25,205 nucleotides of DNA. Origin: Candidatus Neomicrothrix sp. UBA672. GTDB taxonomy: Bacteria; Actinomycetota; Acidimicrobiia; Acidimicrobiales; MedAcidi-G1. Numbering within the stretch: the stretch's first letter is position 1; every line of letters starts with the position of its first letter. A model generated the notes under the pieces. That model was not told the origin of the DNA, ran no database searches, and worked only from the letters and a program-made list of their open reading frames with translations. The stretch lies in assembly GCA_002299135.1 (NCBI GenBank), contig DBNM01000114.1:1-25205 (forward strand), in the 5' to 3' direction. Shown here one piece after another: positions 6,349-14,566 of the stretch. The translations under genes and the position numbers were made by a program.

Positions 6349-7441
6349 TATAGAACTAGTCCTCCCCTTCAGCCTTGGCATTATTACAGCAATTAATCCA
6401 TGCGGTTTTGCGATGCTTCCCACTTGGCTCGGATACTTCATTGGTAAAGACACTGCAGATAACCAAGCACGACCAGAGCAAGTCATAAGAGGTTTATGGG
6501 TAAGTCTGACTCTTACAGCAACATTCGTAGGAGTTTTTGGATTTCTTGGATTTGTGATTTCTCATCTAGTTAACGAAGAGACAATTGCTCAAAAAACCCC
6601 TTGGATAACTGTCGCCTTAGGGGTACTTCTAATTCCATACGGGTTTTCTCTCTTATTTAAAAAAAATCAAAAATTGTTTCCCTCTTTCAATAGAAGAGGT
6701 CCAAAATCCAATGAATTGTTCTCAGTAATTGGATTCGGTGTTTCCTACGCAATTGTTTCAGTTGGGTGTTCCGCCCCTCTCTTTTTACTCCAAATCTCCG
6801 GCAGTTTTAGCAGAGAAGGAATTATTGAAGGGATAATAATCTTTCTTGCTTATGCACTCGGATTAGGTGCTGTTGTAACCATCACAACTCTGTCTTTAGC
6901 TATGGCTAGAGGTGGCATCGTTCGCAATCTTAGAAAATTACTGCCATATGTAGATCAAATAGGAGCCCTTGCGCTGCTAACAGGCGGTGCATATTTGTTT
7001 ATTTACGGAATTTACGAAATTAGAACTTTAAATTCTCCGGGATCAGGAACTAATCCAATAGTTGAAAAAATTAACGAACTCCAATCACATTTGACTATTT
7101 GGATATCGGAAGTTGGAGGCTTAGAAATAGGTTTAGCTTTATGGCTCATAATAATAACTTTCATACTTTGGGGTTTAAACCCAGCATTTACCGGTAGTGC
7201 GAAAAATTATCTTAGATTTTCGCTTTTGGGAATTTGGCTTATCTTCGAAGGAGTCTTATATAAAGGAATGTTGTTTATAAGACCAACAGTTAATGTAATT
7301 TCAAAATGGCCTGCAAGAATGAATAATTGGTTCGAGAAACCTGAAAGATGGGCTGTTCCTTTTGAGGTATTAGTTTCAAGCATCTTCCTTTTAATTGTTT
7401 ACTTAAGTTTGTCAGCTTTTCTTAAAGAGAAAAAGAGATGA
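6341..7441 (+). CDS. CcdA/DsbD-family transmembrane electron transporter
   Basis: A multi-spanning membrane protein carrying reducing equivalents from cytoplasmic thioredoxin to extracytoplasmic thiol proteins. The two conserved Cys of the family are in the expected places: Cys21 in TAINPCGFAMLP and Cys143 in SVGCSAPLFLL. The CcdA core occupies about residues 1-230 (six membrane segments). The remaining 130 residues add about three more hydrophobic segments (near 255-277, 290-312 and 342-362), making it longer than plain CcdA (about 240 aa). I do not recognise the extension. Overlaps of 8 nt with the TlpA-like gene and 4 nt with the next gene indicate one operon. Confidence 0.87.
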   Translation: MFDIELVLPFSLGIITAINPCGFAMLPTWLGYFIGKDTADNQARPEQVIRGLWVSLTLTATFVGVFGFLGFVISHLVNEETIAQKTPWITVALGVLLIPYGFSLLFKKNQKLFPSFNRRGPKSNELFSVIGFGVSYAIVSVGCSAPLFLLQISGSFSREGIIEGIIIFLAYALGLGAVVTITTLSLAMARGGIVRNLRKLLPYVDQIGALALLTGGAYLFIYGIYEIRTLNSPGSGTNPIVEKINELQSHLTIWISEVGGLEIGLALWLIIITFILWGLNPAFTGSAKNYLRFSLLGIWLIFEGVLYKGMLFIRPTVNVISKWPARMNNWFEKPERWAVPFEVLVSSIFLLIVYLSLSAFLKEKKR

Positions 7442-8076
7442 AAGAGATTAAAAAAATTCAGAGTTTCACCGAACTGCTTTCAAGTCCTGAAATAACTGAG
7501 GAAATCGAAATTCGATCTTCTTTTGGTGTCTGCGCGCTCCATGGAGGTGGATTAGAAAGAGCTACTGAAGCTGTCGCTCGAGATGTAGCGGAAAACACCA
7601 ATTCTTCTTACTATGCGGTCATCCAACCTGAGGGGTCGAGAATACATTTGTCTTCTAAATATTTTGATCCAAATCAGTCTTTAAAGCTTGGTCAATTTTT
7701 GGAAAAAATTGACACTCTTATCTCGATTCACGGATATGGAAAAGAAGATGATTTTTGGGCTTTACTACTCGGAGGAAGCAACAGGGAATTGGCTTACCAC
7801 CTCGCAGGTTCGCTAAGAGAGGTACTGCCCGAAGAATATCGTGTAGTAGATCAAATAGATAACATCCCACCACCTTTGAGAGGTGTCCATCCTGACAATC
7901 CGGTTAATTTTCCAATTAACGGAGGAGTCCAAATTGAAATACCACCTGGTTTAAGATGGAACAGAGAACATAATTTTTGGTCGGATGCAGACGGAACTCC
8001 ACGTTCAGAAGATTTAAACAAACTTATTAAGGGATTGGTTTCAGGCATTAATAGTTGGCGAGATGAAAAGAGTTGA
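7438..8076 (+). CDS. YjqB / poly-gamma-glutamate hydrolase-family protein
   Basis: A 212-aa protein matching the zinc-dependent poly-gamma-glutamate hydrolase family (DUF867, YjqB/PghP). Likely metal and catalytic residues are in order: H35 and E40 in ALHGGGLERATE, H70 in SRIHLSS, H98 in ISIHGYG, and E167 in GGVQIEIPP. Known members cleave gamma-glutamyl chains, several being phage-encoded. No signal peptide is visible, so it is probably cytoplasmic here. It overlaps the CcdA-like gene by 4 nt, so it is co-translated with a redox-transport pair, an unusual neighbour. The true substrate is unknown; a gamma-glutamyl compound or another amide is possible. Confidence 0.72.
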   Translation: MKEIKKIQSFTELLSSPEITEEIEIRSSFGVCALHGGGLERATEAVARDVAENTNSSYYAVIQPEGSRIHLSSKYFDPNQSLKLGQFLEKIDTLISIHGYGKEDDFWALLLGGSNRELAYHLAGSLREVLPEEYRVVDQIDNIPPPLRGVHPDNPVNFPINGGVQIEIPPGLRWNREHNFWSDADGTPRSEDLNKLIKGLVSGINSWRDEKS

Positions 8077-8082
8077 AAAAAA

Positions 8083-8718
8083 TTATGGTGATAAGCGAGT
8101 GAAAATCCATCCTTGACCGGTCAACTCGTAACCTATTCTGTCATGTAGCCGATTCTGTCTCCCCTGCCAAAATTCAATGAAGTTTGGCAAAACTTTATAG
8201 CCTCCCCAATGATGCGGTCTTGGAACTTCAGTGTTTCGCCACTTTAATTCCTGCGTTTCAAATGCGGTATCTAATTCCTCTCGACTAGAAATTCTGCTGC
8301 TTTGATTAGAGACTAAAGATCCTATTTTGGTTTCATATGGCCTCATTGCCCAATATTCATCTGATTCACTTTCGGGAATTTTCTCAGCTGTCCCTTCAAC
8401 AGATACCTGTCTACGCAATTCATTCCAGCTGAAAGTAAGAGAAACTTTCTCATTATTTTCAATATCTGTAGCTTTCTTACTCTCGTAATTAGTAAAGAAA
8501 ACGAATCCATCTTCACGAATCTCTTTTAAAAGAACATTTCTTCCGCTGGGAGAACAATCCTTATCAACAGTGCTTAAAACCATTGCATTGGGTTCCAAAT
8601 AACCGACTTCTTCTATCTCCGAATACCAAATTTTAAATTGGTCGATTGGATTACTAACTAAATCATCTTCATACAGGCCACGATTTTCATATTCTTTACG
8701 TACCCGTCGTAGATCCAT
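8083..8718 (-). CDS. pdxH: Pyridoxamine 5'-phosphate oxidase
   Basis: FMN-dependent oxidation of pyridoxine or pyridoxamine 5'-phosphate to pyridoxal 5'-phosphate. The 211-aa product aligns along its length with PdxH: the N-terminal RKEYENRGL, the FMN-binding SGRNVLLKEI...FFTNYESKKA, the Tyr/Arg-rich REELRRQV-like region (ELRRQVSVEG), the SxQSS-type VSNQSSRISS, and the C-terminal substrate-binding FWQGRQNRLHDR ending in RLSP. Start and length are normal. It converges on the preceding gene with 6 nt between them. Confidence 0.96.
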   Translation of the reverse strand: MDLRRVRKEYENRGLYEDDLVSNPIDQFKIWYSEIEEVGYLEPNAMVLSTVDKDCSPSGRNVLLKEIREDGFVFFTNYESKKATDIENNEKVSLTFSWNELRRQVSVEGTAEKIPESESDEYWAMRPYETKIGSLVSNQSSRISSREELDTAFETQELKWRNTEVPRPHHWGGYKVLPNFIEFWQGRQNRLHDRIGYELTGQGWIFTRLSP

Positions 8719-8776
8719 ATAAAAGGTCTAGTCAAAATAGTCACCTACTACAAATATCAGGATGTAATGTTTGCGA

Positions 8777-9136
8777 ATGGTTAAATACGATTTTTTCAGA
8801 GTGGGGATTGGCGGGTCTGTGGGAGCAGGTCTTCGCTGGTTGATCATAGAAAATACAACAACGCAAATTTTCCCATGGCCCACTCTGCTAATTAATCTCT
8901 TTGGTTGTGCCGCTCTTGGAATGCTTATAGCTAGAAATAAAAATCGTAAGACTCTACTTACTTGGGGTACAGGTCTATGCGGAGGCTTGACCACTTTTTC
9001 AACATTCTCTCTTGAGATAGCAATTCTATTTCGTGACAATGAAATCTTTATCCCCCTTTGTTATCTATTCATTTCAGTGCTAGTCGGAGTACTCCTATTT
9101 AAAAGCACTTTAAAAGCATGCGAAGATAAACGATGA
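8777..9136 (+). CDS. crcB: CrcB/Fluc fluoride channel, subunit 1
   Basis: A four-segment membrane protein of the Fluc family, which exports fluoride as a dual-topology dimer. Family motifs are GGSVGAGLRW near the N-terminus, the Asn-containing INLFGCAALG, and TTFSTFSLEI, whose Phe residues line the pore. I start at the ATG at 8777, two codons inside a longer TTG frame. The second crcB overlaps it by 4 nt, so a heterodimer is likely. I found no fluoride riboswitch in the short upstream region. Confidence 0.93.
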   Translation: MVKYDFFRVGIGGSVGAGLRWLIIENTTTQIFPWPTLLINLFGCAALGMLIARNKNRKTLLTWGTGLCGGLTTFSTFSLEIAILFRDNEIFIPLCYLFISVLVGVLLFKSTLKACEDKR

Positions 9137-9450
9137 TAGTTGTAGCTTTTTTTGCTTTAGCAATTGTCGGGAGCGTCATCAGATGGAAAACAGCTATATT
9201 TTTTGGCACTCATAAGGGAACGTTCCTAGTAAATGTAATTGGTTCATTTTGCCTTGGCCTTGTGATTGATTTAAGCGACTCAGGAATGACACTAATCGGC
9301 ATTGGAGGTCTTGGTTCACTAACAACATTTTCTACTTTTTGCTCCAATATAGATTCCCTATCTGAAAGCAATTATCGGTCTGGTTTGCTCTATGCATTAC
9401 TTACTGTCATTGCAGGTGTACTGGCAGCAACAATTGGACTGAGTATTTAA
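9133..9450 (+). CDS. crcB: CrcB/Fluc fluoride channel, subunit 2
   Basis: A 105-aa second Fluc homolog with GSVIRW, LVNVIGSFCLG and LTTFSTFCSNID, and four hydrophobic segments. Many Gram-positive bacteria encode two adjacent single-topology Fluc proteins that form antiparallel heterodimers; the ATGA overlap with the first crcB favours that here. It runs into serS from the opposite strand with a 4-nt gap. Confidence 0.92.
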   Translation: MIVVAFFALAIVGSVIRWKTAIFFGTHKGTFLVNVIGSFCLGLVIDLSDSGMTLIGIGGLGSLTTFSTFCSNIDSLSESNYRSGLLYALLTVIAGVLAATIGLSI

Positions 9451-9454
9451 ATTG

Positions 9455-10735
9455 TCAATTTATACTTTTTACGCCTTGCATGTAAGGCAAGAGAGGGTCG
9501 GGAATCAGAATGCTGCCATCCTCTTGCCTGCATGTTTCTACAACTGCAGCCCAAACACGTGGTACCGCTAAACCTGAACCATTAAGAGTATGTACGACCG
9601 ACGTTCCCTTTGCTTCTTCTGACCGATACCTAACATTTGCTCTACGAGCCTGATAATCGCTAAACCAAGAAACCGATGAAACTTCAAGCCACTGCTCTGC
9701 ACCTGGAGCGTAGACCTCAATATCAAAAGTTCGTGCTGAAGAATTTCCTAAATCTCCCGAACATAAATCGAGAATCCGATAGCTTAGACCCAAATCAGCA
9801 ATTGCTGACTCAGCTCTAGAGAGTATGTCTTCGTGAACCTCATGAGCTTGTTCTGGAGTTGCGTAAGCAAGTAGTTCAACTTTGTCAAACTCATGAACTC
9901 TTAAAAGACCTCTTGTGTCTCTGCCAGCTGAACCTGCCTCACGTCTAAAGCAAGAGGTGTGAGACATCAACTTCATTGGCAATTCGCTTTCGCTAATGAT
10001 CTCGTCACGAGCATACGATGTAAGCGGAACTTCAGCTGTAGGTATCGCCCAAAGATCGTCGCGCTCAAGATGATATGCATCATCTACGAACTTTGGAAGA
10101 TGTCCTGTTGAAACCATTGTTTCTGTCAAAACAAGAGTAGGGGGTCTTATCTCACGATAAGCATCAGCATTTCGGTCTAGTCCATACTGGATCAATGCTC
10201 GACATAAAGTAGCTCCCAAACCGGTGTACATGGCAAACATCGCTCCAGAAAGTTTAGTTGCCCTTTCAACATCGAGGATCCCTAAAGTTTCTCCAATTTC
10301 CCAGTGAGGTACACGTTGATAATCCTCCCAAGCCTCATCACCTTGACCTTCGACTCGTATAACTACATTGTCTTCAGCATTTTCACCATTAGGACATTCA
10401 TCAGCAGGAATATTTGGAACTCTTAGTAATAATTCTCGTATCTCAGTAGACAGTTGGTCAGATTCTTCACTAAGCGCTTCTTCTTTTTGTCTCATTTCCC
10501 GACTCGACTCTTGAAGAGGGCTGGCCTCTTCTGTTTTTCCAGATTTATGAAGGTCGCCTACTTGCCTTGAAAGTTCTTTAATTTCATTACGCAATTGATC
10601 TCGTTTTTCAGCGATTGATCTCTGTTTTTCATCTAATCCAATTATCAGATCTAAAGAGTCAGTATCTTCTCCACGTCGCGAGATTGCTTTCTTAACTGAC
10701 TTGAAGTCATTACGCAATAAACGAATATCGATCAT
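9455..10735 (-). CDS. serS: Seryl-tRNA synthetase
   Basis: Charges tRNA-Ser with serine. The 426-aa class II synthetase has an N-terminal helical coiled-coil arm (about residues 30-100) that grips the tRNA, the TAEVPLTSY segment (233-241), motif 2 as CFRREAGSAGRDTRGLLRVHEF (262-283) and motif 3 as LNGSGLAVPRVWAAVVET near the C-terminus. Length and start (ATG 10735) are typical. It is the last gene of a long minus-strand run, 9 nt after ctaG, so it may be transcribed with the oxidase genes or from a promoter of its own that I cannot identify. Confidence 0.97.
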   Translation of the reverse strand: MIDIRLLRNDFKSVKKAISRRGEDTDSLDLIIGLDEKQRSIAEKRDQLRNEIKELSRQVGDLHKSGKTEEASPLQESSREMRQKEEALSEESDQLSTEIRELLLRVPNIPADECPNGENAEDNVVIRVEGQGDEAWEDYQRVPHWEIGETLGILDVERATKLSGAMFAMYTGLGATLCRALIQYGLDRNADAYREIRPPTLVLTETMVSTGHLPKFVDDAYHLERDDLWAIPTAEVPLTSYARDEIISESELPMKLMSHTSCFRREAGSAGRDTRGLLRVHEFDKVELLAYATPEQAHEVHEDILSRAESAIADLGLSYRILDLCSGDLGNSSARTFDIEVYAPGAEQWLEVSSVSWFSDYQARRANVRYRSEEAKGTSVVHTLNGSGLAVPRVWAAVVETCRQEDGSILIPDPLLPYMQGVKSIN

Positions 10736-10744
10736 TAAATTAAC

Positions 10745-11623
10745 TTAGTCTTTAAGTGGGTTGGTATTAAACAATTTTTCATCTTTATTAGTTTCTTTGA
10801 GAGATGCCGGTCTGAGAGTTTGATTTTCTCTATGATGACCAGCAATTTTAAAGAATTTAAAAATAATAATTCCCCAAAGGTAGAAACCGCCAACAAGTTT
10901 CATTATAAAACCAGCTGCTTGTTGGTCTGATTGGACACTTATTCCCCACATTTGATATCCGTCATCGTAATGGCTGTAAACAGTGCCTTCAGCAAAAGTC
11001 AACCAAGCAGCAGGAACCGTTGGAATAATAGACATCAAAAATAAATACAACATTTGCGCTAAAGGAGACAAACGAAGTTCAGGTAAAGGTGAAACTACTG
11101 GAACCCACATAAAAATGGCTGAAACAAATAGTAGAAGGTGCACTAAATAATGAAATATTCCTGAATCTGCTGAGGCTTGAACAATTCCACCCCAATGTGT
11201 TAGTGCGACGAGAGCATTAAAAATAACTCCAGCGAAAACTGGGTGAGATGCTCTTCTTAGAATCTTGGATCCCCATCCTGAATCTAATACAACCAGCTCA
11301 GCTAACCAGCGTGGAGTAGATAGTAGAAATAAGGGAGGGACTATAAAAGTTATTACAAGATGTTGAAACATATGGACGGAATACAGATGATCTTCAGCCA
11401 CATCATGCACTGGCCAATCAGCTGATAAAAAAAGAAGTAGGAGTGCTGTAAAAAAAGTTGTCTTTTGAAATCTAGTGACTATTGGTTTATCTGGAGCTAC
11501 AACCTTAGGGCCAATTCCTTTTACTGCCCATCTTCCAAGAAGTACGATCGCTGCAACTAATACCCACACTTCTGGATGAGGTTTCCATGCCCAAGGATTA
11601 ATTGCTCCGATGACTAAAGCCAT
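10745..11623 (-). CDS. ctaG: CtaG-type cytochrome c oxidase assembly protein
   Basis: A membrane protein of the caa3 CtaG family (the Bacillus-type assembly factor, unrelated to Cox11), needed for active caa3 oxidase. It has about seven hydrophobic segments. A conserved His-rich region, HDVAEDHLYSVHMFQHL, may handle copper, with further His in ALTHWGG and FHYLVHLLL. The C-terminal tail is basic and cytoplasmic. The ATG at 11623 has an AAGGAA Shine-Dalgarno. It follows ctaF by 49 nt and precedes serS by 9 nt. Confidence 0.88.
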   Translation of the reverse strand: MALVIGAINPWAWKPHPEVWVLVAAIVLLGRWAVKGIGPKVVAPDKPIVTRFQKTTFFTALLLLFLSADWPVHDVAEDHLYSVHMFQHLVITFIVPPLFLLSTPRWLAELVVLDSGWGSKILRRASHPVFAGVIFNALVALTHWGGIVQASADSGIFHYLVHLLLFVSAIFMWVPVVSPLPELRLSPLAQMLYLFLMSIIPTVPAAWLTFAEGTVYSHYDDGYQMWGISVQSDQQAAGFIMKLVGGFYLWGIIIFKFFKIAGHHRENQTLRPASLKETNKDEKLFNTNPLKD

Positions 11624-11672
11624 CTTTATAATTCCTTAAATAATTTGTCTGGCATCCCTAGAAGAATGGCAA

Positions 11673-12014
11673 TCAACCTTTATGCCAAAATTCAAAAACG
11701 GTAAGAAATATTGCATACACAACACTCGCCAAAACCAGACCTGATACGAAAAACTTCATAAATAAAGAATTGTCAAAGCGTAAATGCATGAACCAAGCCG
11801 CTACGTAAAAGAATTTCACGACCATCATTATCATCAATAAAGGTATAAGTATCTCGCCAGGCATACTTTCTAACCAATAGGTAGCTACTTCTAAAGCTGT
11901 TAGAACAGCGAGAACTCCAGCAATCTGAAAATATTTTTTATCAGAAGGGTGCTCATGGACATGCTCATCATCACTCTTATCAGATTCAGTAGTGTGTTCG
12001 GTTTCCGTACTCAT
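11673..12014 (-). CDS. ctaF: Cytochrome c oxidase subunit IV (caa3 type)
   Basis: A 113-aa protein with a charged His/Asp/Glu-rich N-terminus (about 25 residues) and three membrane segments. It matches the prokaryotic COX4 family (CtaF/CyoD-like), including ALEVATYW in the first helix and the FYVAAWFMHLRFD turn. It is an accessory subunit of the oxidase. A GAGGA Shine-Dalgarno precedes ATG 12014, and the gene begins 16 nt after the ctaE stop, in the usual C-D-E-F order. Confidence 0.9.
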   Translation of the reverse strand: MSTETEHTTESDKSDDEHVHEHPSDKKYFQIAGVLAVLTALEVATYWLESMPGEILIPLLMIMMVVKFFYVAAWFMHLRFDNSLFMKFFVSGLVLASVVYAIFLTVFEFWHKG

Positions 12015-12030
12015 TTTTTAATCCTCTGTA

Positions 12031-12627
12031 TCAACTTGTAGGTGATGGAACCAAATAGATGACGGTGAAAATAAAAATCCAAACTATATCTACAAAGTGC
12101 CAATAAAGACCTATTAGTTCTACCGTTTCCGCTCGTTCTTTATGTAAATTACCGCGAGCTGACGATACATAAAGTGACATCAGAAAAATCACTCCGAGAC
12201 TTACGTGAACTCCATGAAAACCTGTAAGGGTAAAAAAAGCAGAAGAAAAAGGACTTGTTGTGTATCCAAGCCCTTCACGTAAAAATGTCGTGAACTCGTA
12301 AACTTGCCCTCCAACAAACACAGCGCCAAGAAGAGCAGTTGTAAGAAGCCAAAGTCTGTTATTTCTTTCGTCTCCGCGTTGCAGTGCTGAAAGTGCAAGA
12401 ACCATTGTTAAGGAACTCATCAAAAGCACGAACGAACTCACAGAGGTAAAGGGAATATCAAAAATATCTCCGGGGGCTGGACCATCTGCAAAGCGTCCTC
12501 TGTAGAGCAAATAAGTTGAAATTAAAGCTCCAAAAAGAAGACACTCAGAACCGAGAAATACCCACATCCCTAATTTGTTATGAGATAGTCCTGTTGAGGT
12601 CTCTTCTGAATGGGTTTGGTTAGTCAC
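12031..12627 (-). CDS. ctaE: Cytochrome c oxidase subunit III
   Basis: A five-helix subunit III (198 aa) with the family motifs GMWVFLGSECLLF, TGFHGVHVSLG and YWHFVDIVWIFIF. It stabilises the catalytic subunit. The start is the GTG at 12627, supported by a strong AAGGAGG Shine-Dalgarno lying within the ctaD 3' end. The first 8 nt overlap ctaD, so the two are translationally coupled. Confidence 0.95.
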   Translation of the reverse strand: MTNQTHSEETSTGLSHNKLGMWVFLGSECLLFGALISTYLLYRGRFADGPAPGDIFDIPFTSVSSFVLLMSSLTMVLALSALQRGDERNNRLWLLTTALLGAVFVGGQVYEFTTFLREGLGYTTSPFSSAFFTLTGFHGVHVSLGVIFLMSLYVSSARGNLHKERAETVELIGLYWHFVDIVWIFIFTVIYLVPSPTS

Positions 12628-14566
12628 TTACGTCCTCCTTTTGAGGTTCATGGTGATCTACGTCAGGATCATCAACTGGTTCAAAAACCCATGCGTAAAG
12701 ACCCATTAACGCAAGCGCTCCTCCGAATACACAAAGCCACAAACTGTAGATAAGACCCAAGCCAATAAATGGTAAGCCAATAGCAAAAACTAGAGGCCAG
12801 TAAGAAGGTGATGGAAGATGGACACCTTCAGCTGACCCATCCTGACAAACCTCTTCTGCTGAAGCAACTCTTACAATTTTTCCGTCTTCATCAGATCCAT
12901 ACTTACGGTGCCAGAACTCATCCAAACTTTCAACTATTGGAATTTCATCAAAGTTGTGAACTGGGGTTGGGTTTGGGGTCATCCATTCAAGACTTCTTGC
13001 ATCCCATGGGTCAGGCCCTATAGGTGGCCGCCCTCTTGCGTTCCTTGCTGACGTGATCACATTGATTAAAAATATCAAGACACTCAACGCGATTATAAAA
13101 GAACCAATTGTGACTACTAAATTCCAAGCTTCGAATCCAAAACCAGGACTGTATGTGTCAATTCTTCTCGACATTCCTTGAAGGCCAAGAATATGCATCG
13201 GCCCAAAAGTAAGATTGAATCCGACCAGCATTACCCAGAAGTTGAGTATCCCCATTTTTTCACTGAGTTTATGTCCGAATATTTTCGGCCACCAGAAATA
13301 GAAACCTGAGAAAAGTCCAAAAATTATTCCCCCGAAAATTACATAATGGAAATGCGCAACTATGTAATAAGTATCTGTTTGTTGTGTGTCTGCAGGTGCG
13401 ACTGAATGTGTAACGCCTGATAGTCCACCTATTGTGAACATCGAAACCACACCAATAGCAAAAAGCATTGCTGCACTAAATTTGATACGGCCACCCCACA
13501 TAGTCGCCATCCAGTTGAGAATTTTTACTCCAGTTGGGACAGCAATAAACATTGTTGATAGTGAAAAAGCTGCAACTGAAACAGGGCCTATACCTGATAC
13601 AAACATATGGTGAGCCCACACGCCCCAACCCATGAAACCAATTGCAATTCCAGAAAACACCATGAATGGATAACCAAAAATAGGTTTTCTTGAAAATGTT
13701 GGAATCACCTCAGAAATAATTCCAAACGCAGGAAGTACCAAAATATAAACTTCTGGATGGCCAAAAATCCAAAATAGGTGTTGCCACAACAATGGATCTC
13801 CGCCTAATTCTGGAGTGAAGAAAGTAGCTCCGAACAATCGACTGAAAGTCAGTAAGAAAAGCGCTACCGCAATTACCGGCATAGCGAAGACTAAGAGCAA
13901 CTGCACAACTAACATCATCCAAGTAAAAACAGGCATTTTGAAAAGAGTCATACCGGGAGCTCGCATGTTGAAAATCGTTACTGTCAGATTGATTCCTGAG
14001 ACCAATGAGGCTATACCGGTTATCTGTAGCCCTAGAGCGTAGAAGTCCATTCCATGGCTTGGCGAAAAGACGATTCCTGTATTGGGTGCATAGGCGAACC
14101 AGCCGCCGTCAGGGGCTCCACCAAGAAGCCATGAGAGATTAATGAATATTCCACCTGCTAAGAAAACCCAAAATGACATTGCATTTAGGCGAGGAAAAGC
14201 CACGTCTCTTGCACCTATCTGCAATGGGATCAGATAATTTGCAAACGCTGCGGCTAAGGGCATGGCTGCTAAGAAAATCATTGTTACGCCATGCATCGTG
14301 TACACCTGATTGTATGTGTCTGCTCCTAAGACAGTTCCGTCAGGAGTAGCTAGTTGCAACCTAATTAGTAGAGCTTCTATTCCACCAATTACAAAAAATA
14401 GAAGAGCAGCTGCTCCATAGAGAATTCCGATTTTTTTATGATCAACTGTTGTTACCCAGTCTCTCCATCCACCGCCGCCTTTAGGCCTTGTGTATACCCC
14501 CAACGGGCGATGTGAATTTTCACCATTAGAAGTTTCCAAGGAAGACGGTTCCATTGTTTGAGTCAT
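12620..14566 (-). CDS. ctaD: Cytochrome c oxidase subunit I (catalytic)
   Basis: The proton-pumping catalytic subunit of an A-type heme-copper oxidase. All metal ligands are present: His92 (low-spin heme) in YTMHGVT, His270 with Tyr274 (CuB and the His-Tyr cross-link) in GHPEVY, His319 and His320 (CuB) in WAHHMF, and His405 and His407 (heme a3 and heme a) in VAHFHYV. The D-channel Asp121 (GARDVAFPR) and K-channel Lys348 (PTGVKILNW) are intact. At 648 aa it is longer than a minimal subunit I, with a C-terminal extension carrying the DPWDARSLEW motif and two extra membrane segments (about 590-632), as in caa3 enzymes. It starts with the ATG of a TAATG overlap with ctaC. Confidence 0.98.
   Translation of the reverse strand: MTQTMEPSSLETSNGENSHRPLGVYTRPKGGGGWRDWVTTVDHKKIGILYGAAALLFFVIGGIEALLIRLQLATPDGTVLGADTYNQVYTMHGVTMIFLAAMPLAAAFANYLIPLQIGARDVAFPRLNAMSFWVFLAGGIFINLSWLLGGAPDGGWFAYAPNTGIVFSPSHGMDFYALGLQITGIASLVSGINLTVTIFNMRAPGMTLFKMPVFTWMMLVVQLLLVFAMPVIAVALFLLTFSRLFGATFFTPELGGDPLLWQHLFWIFGHPEVYILVLPAFGIISEVIPTFSRKPIFGYPFMVFSGIAIGFMGWGVWAHHMFVSGIGPVSVAAFSLSTMFIAVPTGVKILNWMATMWGGRIKFSAAMLFAIGVVSMFTIGGLSGVTHSVAPADTQQTDTYYIVAHFHYVIFGGIIFGLFSGFYFWWPKIFGHKLSEKMGILNFWVMLVGFNLTFGPMHILGLQGMSRRIDTYSPGFGFEAWNLVVTIGSFIIALSVLIFLINVITSARNARGRPPIGPDPWDARSLEWMTPNPTPVHNFDEIPIVESLDEFWHRKYGSDEDGKIVRVASAEEVCQDGSAEGVHLPSPSYWPLVFAIGLPFIGLGLIYSLWLCVFGGALALMGLYAWVFEPVDDPDVDHHEPQKEDVSD

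Noticed and set aside
8719..8776. Fluoride riboswitch before crcB
   Set aside because: The gap is short and I could not find the conserved pseudoknot elements of that riboswitch.
9448..9462. TAAATTG-T-CAATTTA palindrome between crcB and serS as a bidirectional terminator
   Set aside because: The arms are A/T-only and the loop is a single base, so a stable hairpin is unlikely; it overlaps the crcB stop.
12808..14042. Open frames on the plus strand inside ctaD
   Set aside because: They are antisense to a fully conserved catalytic subunit and show no family motifs or start signals.
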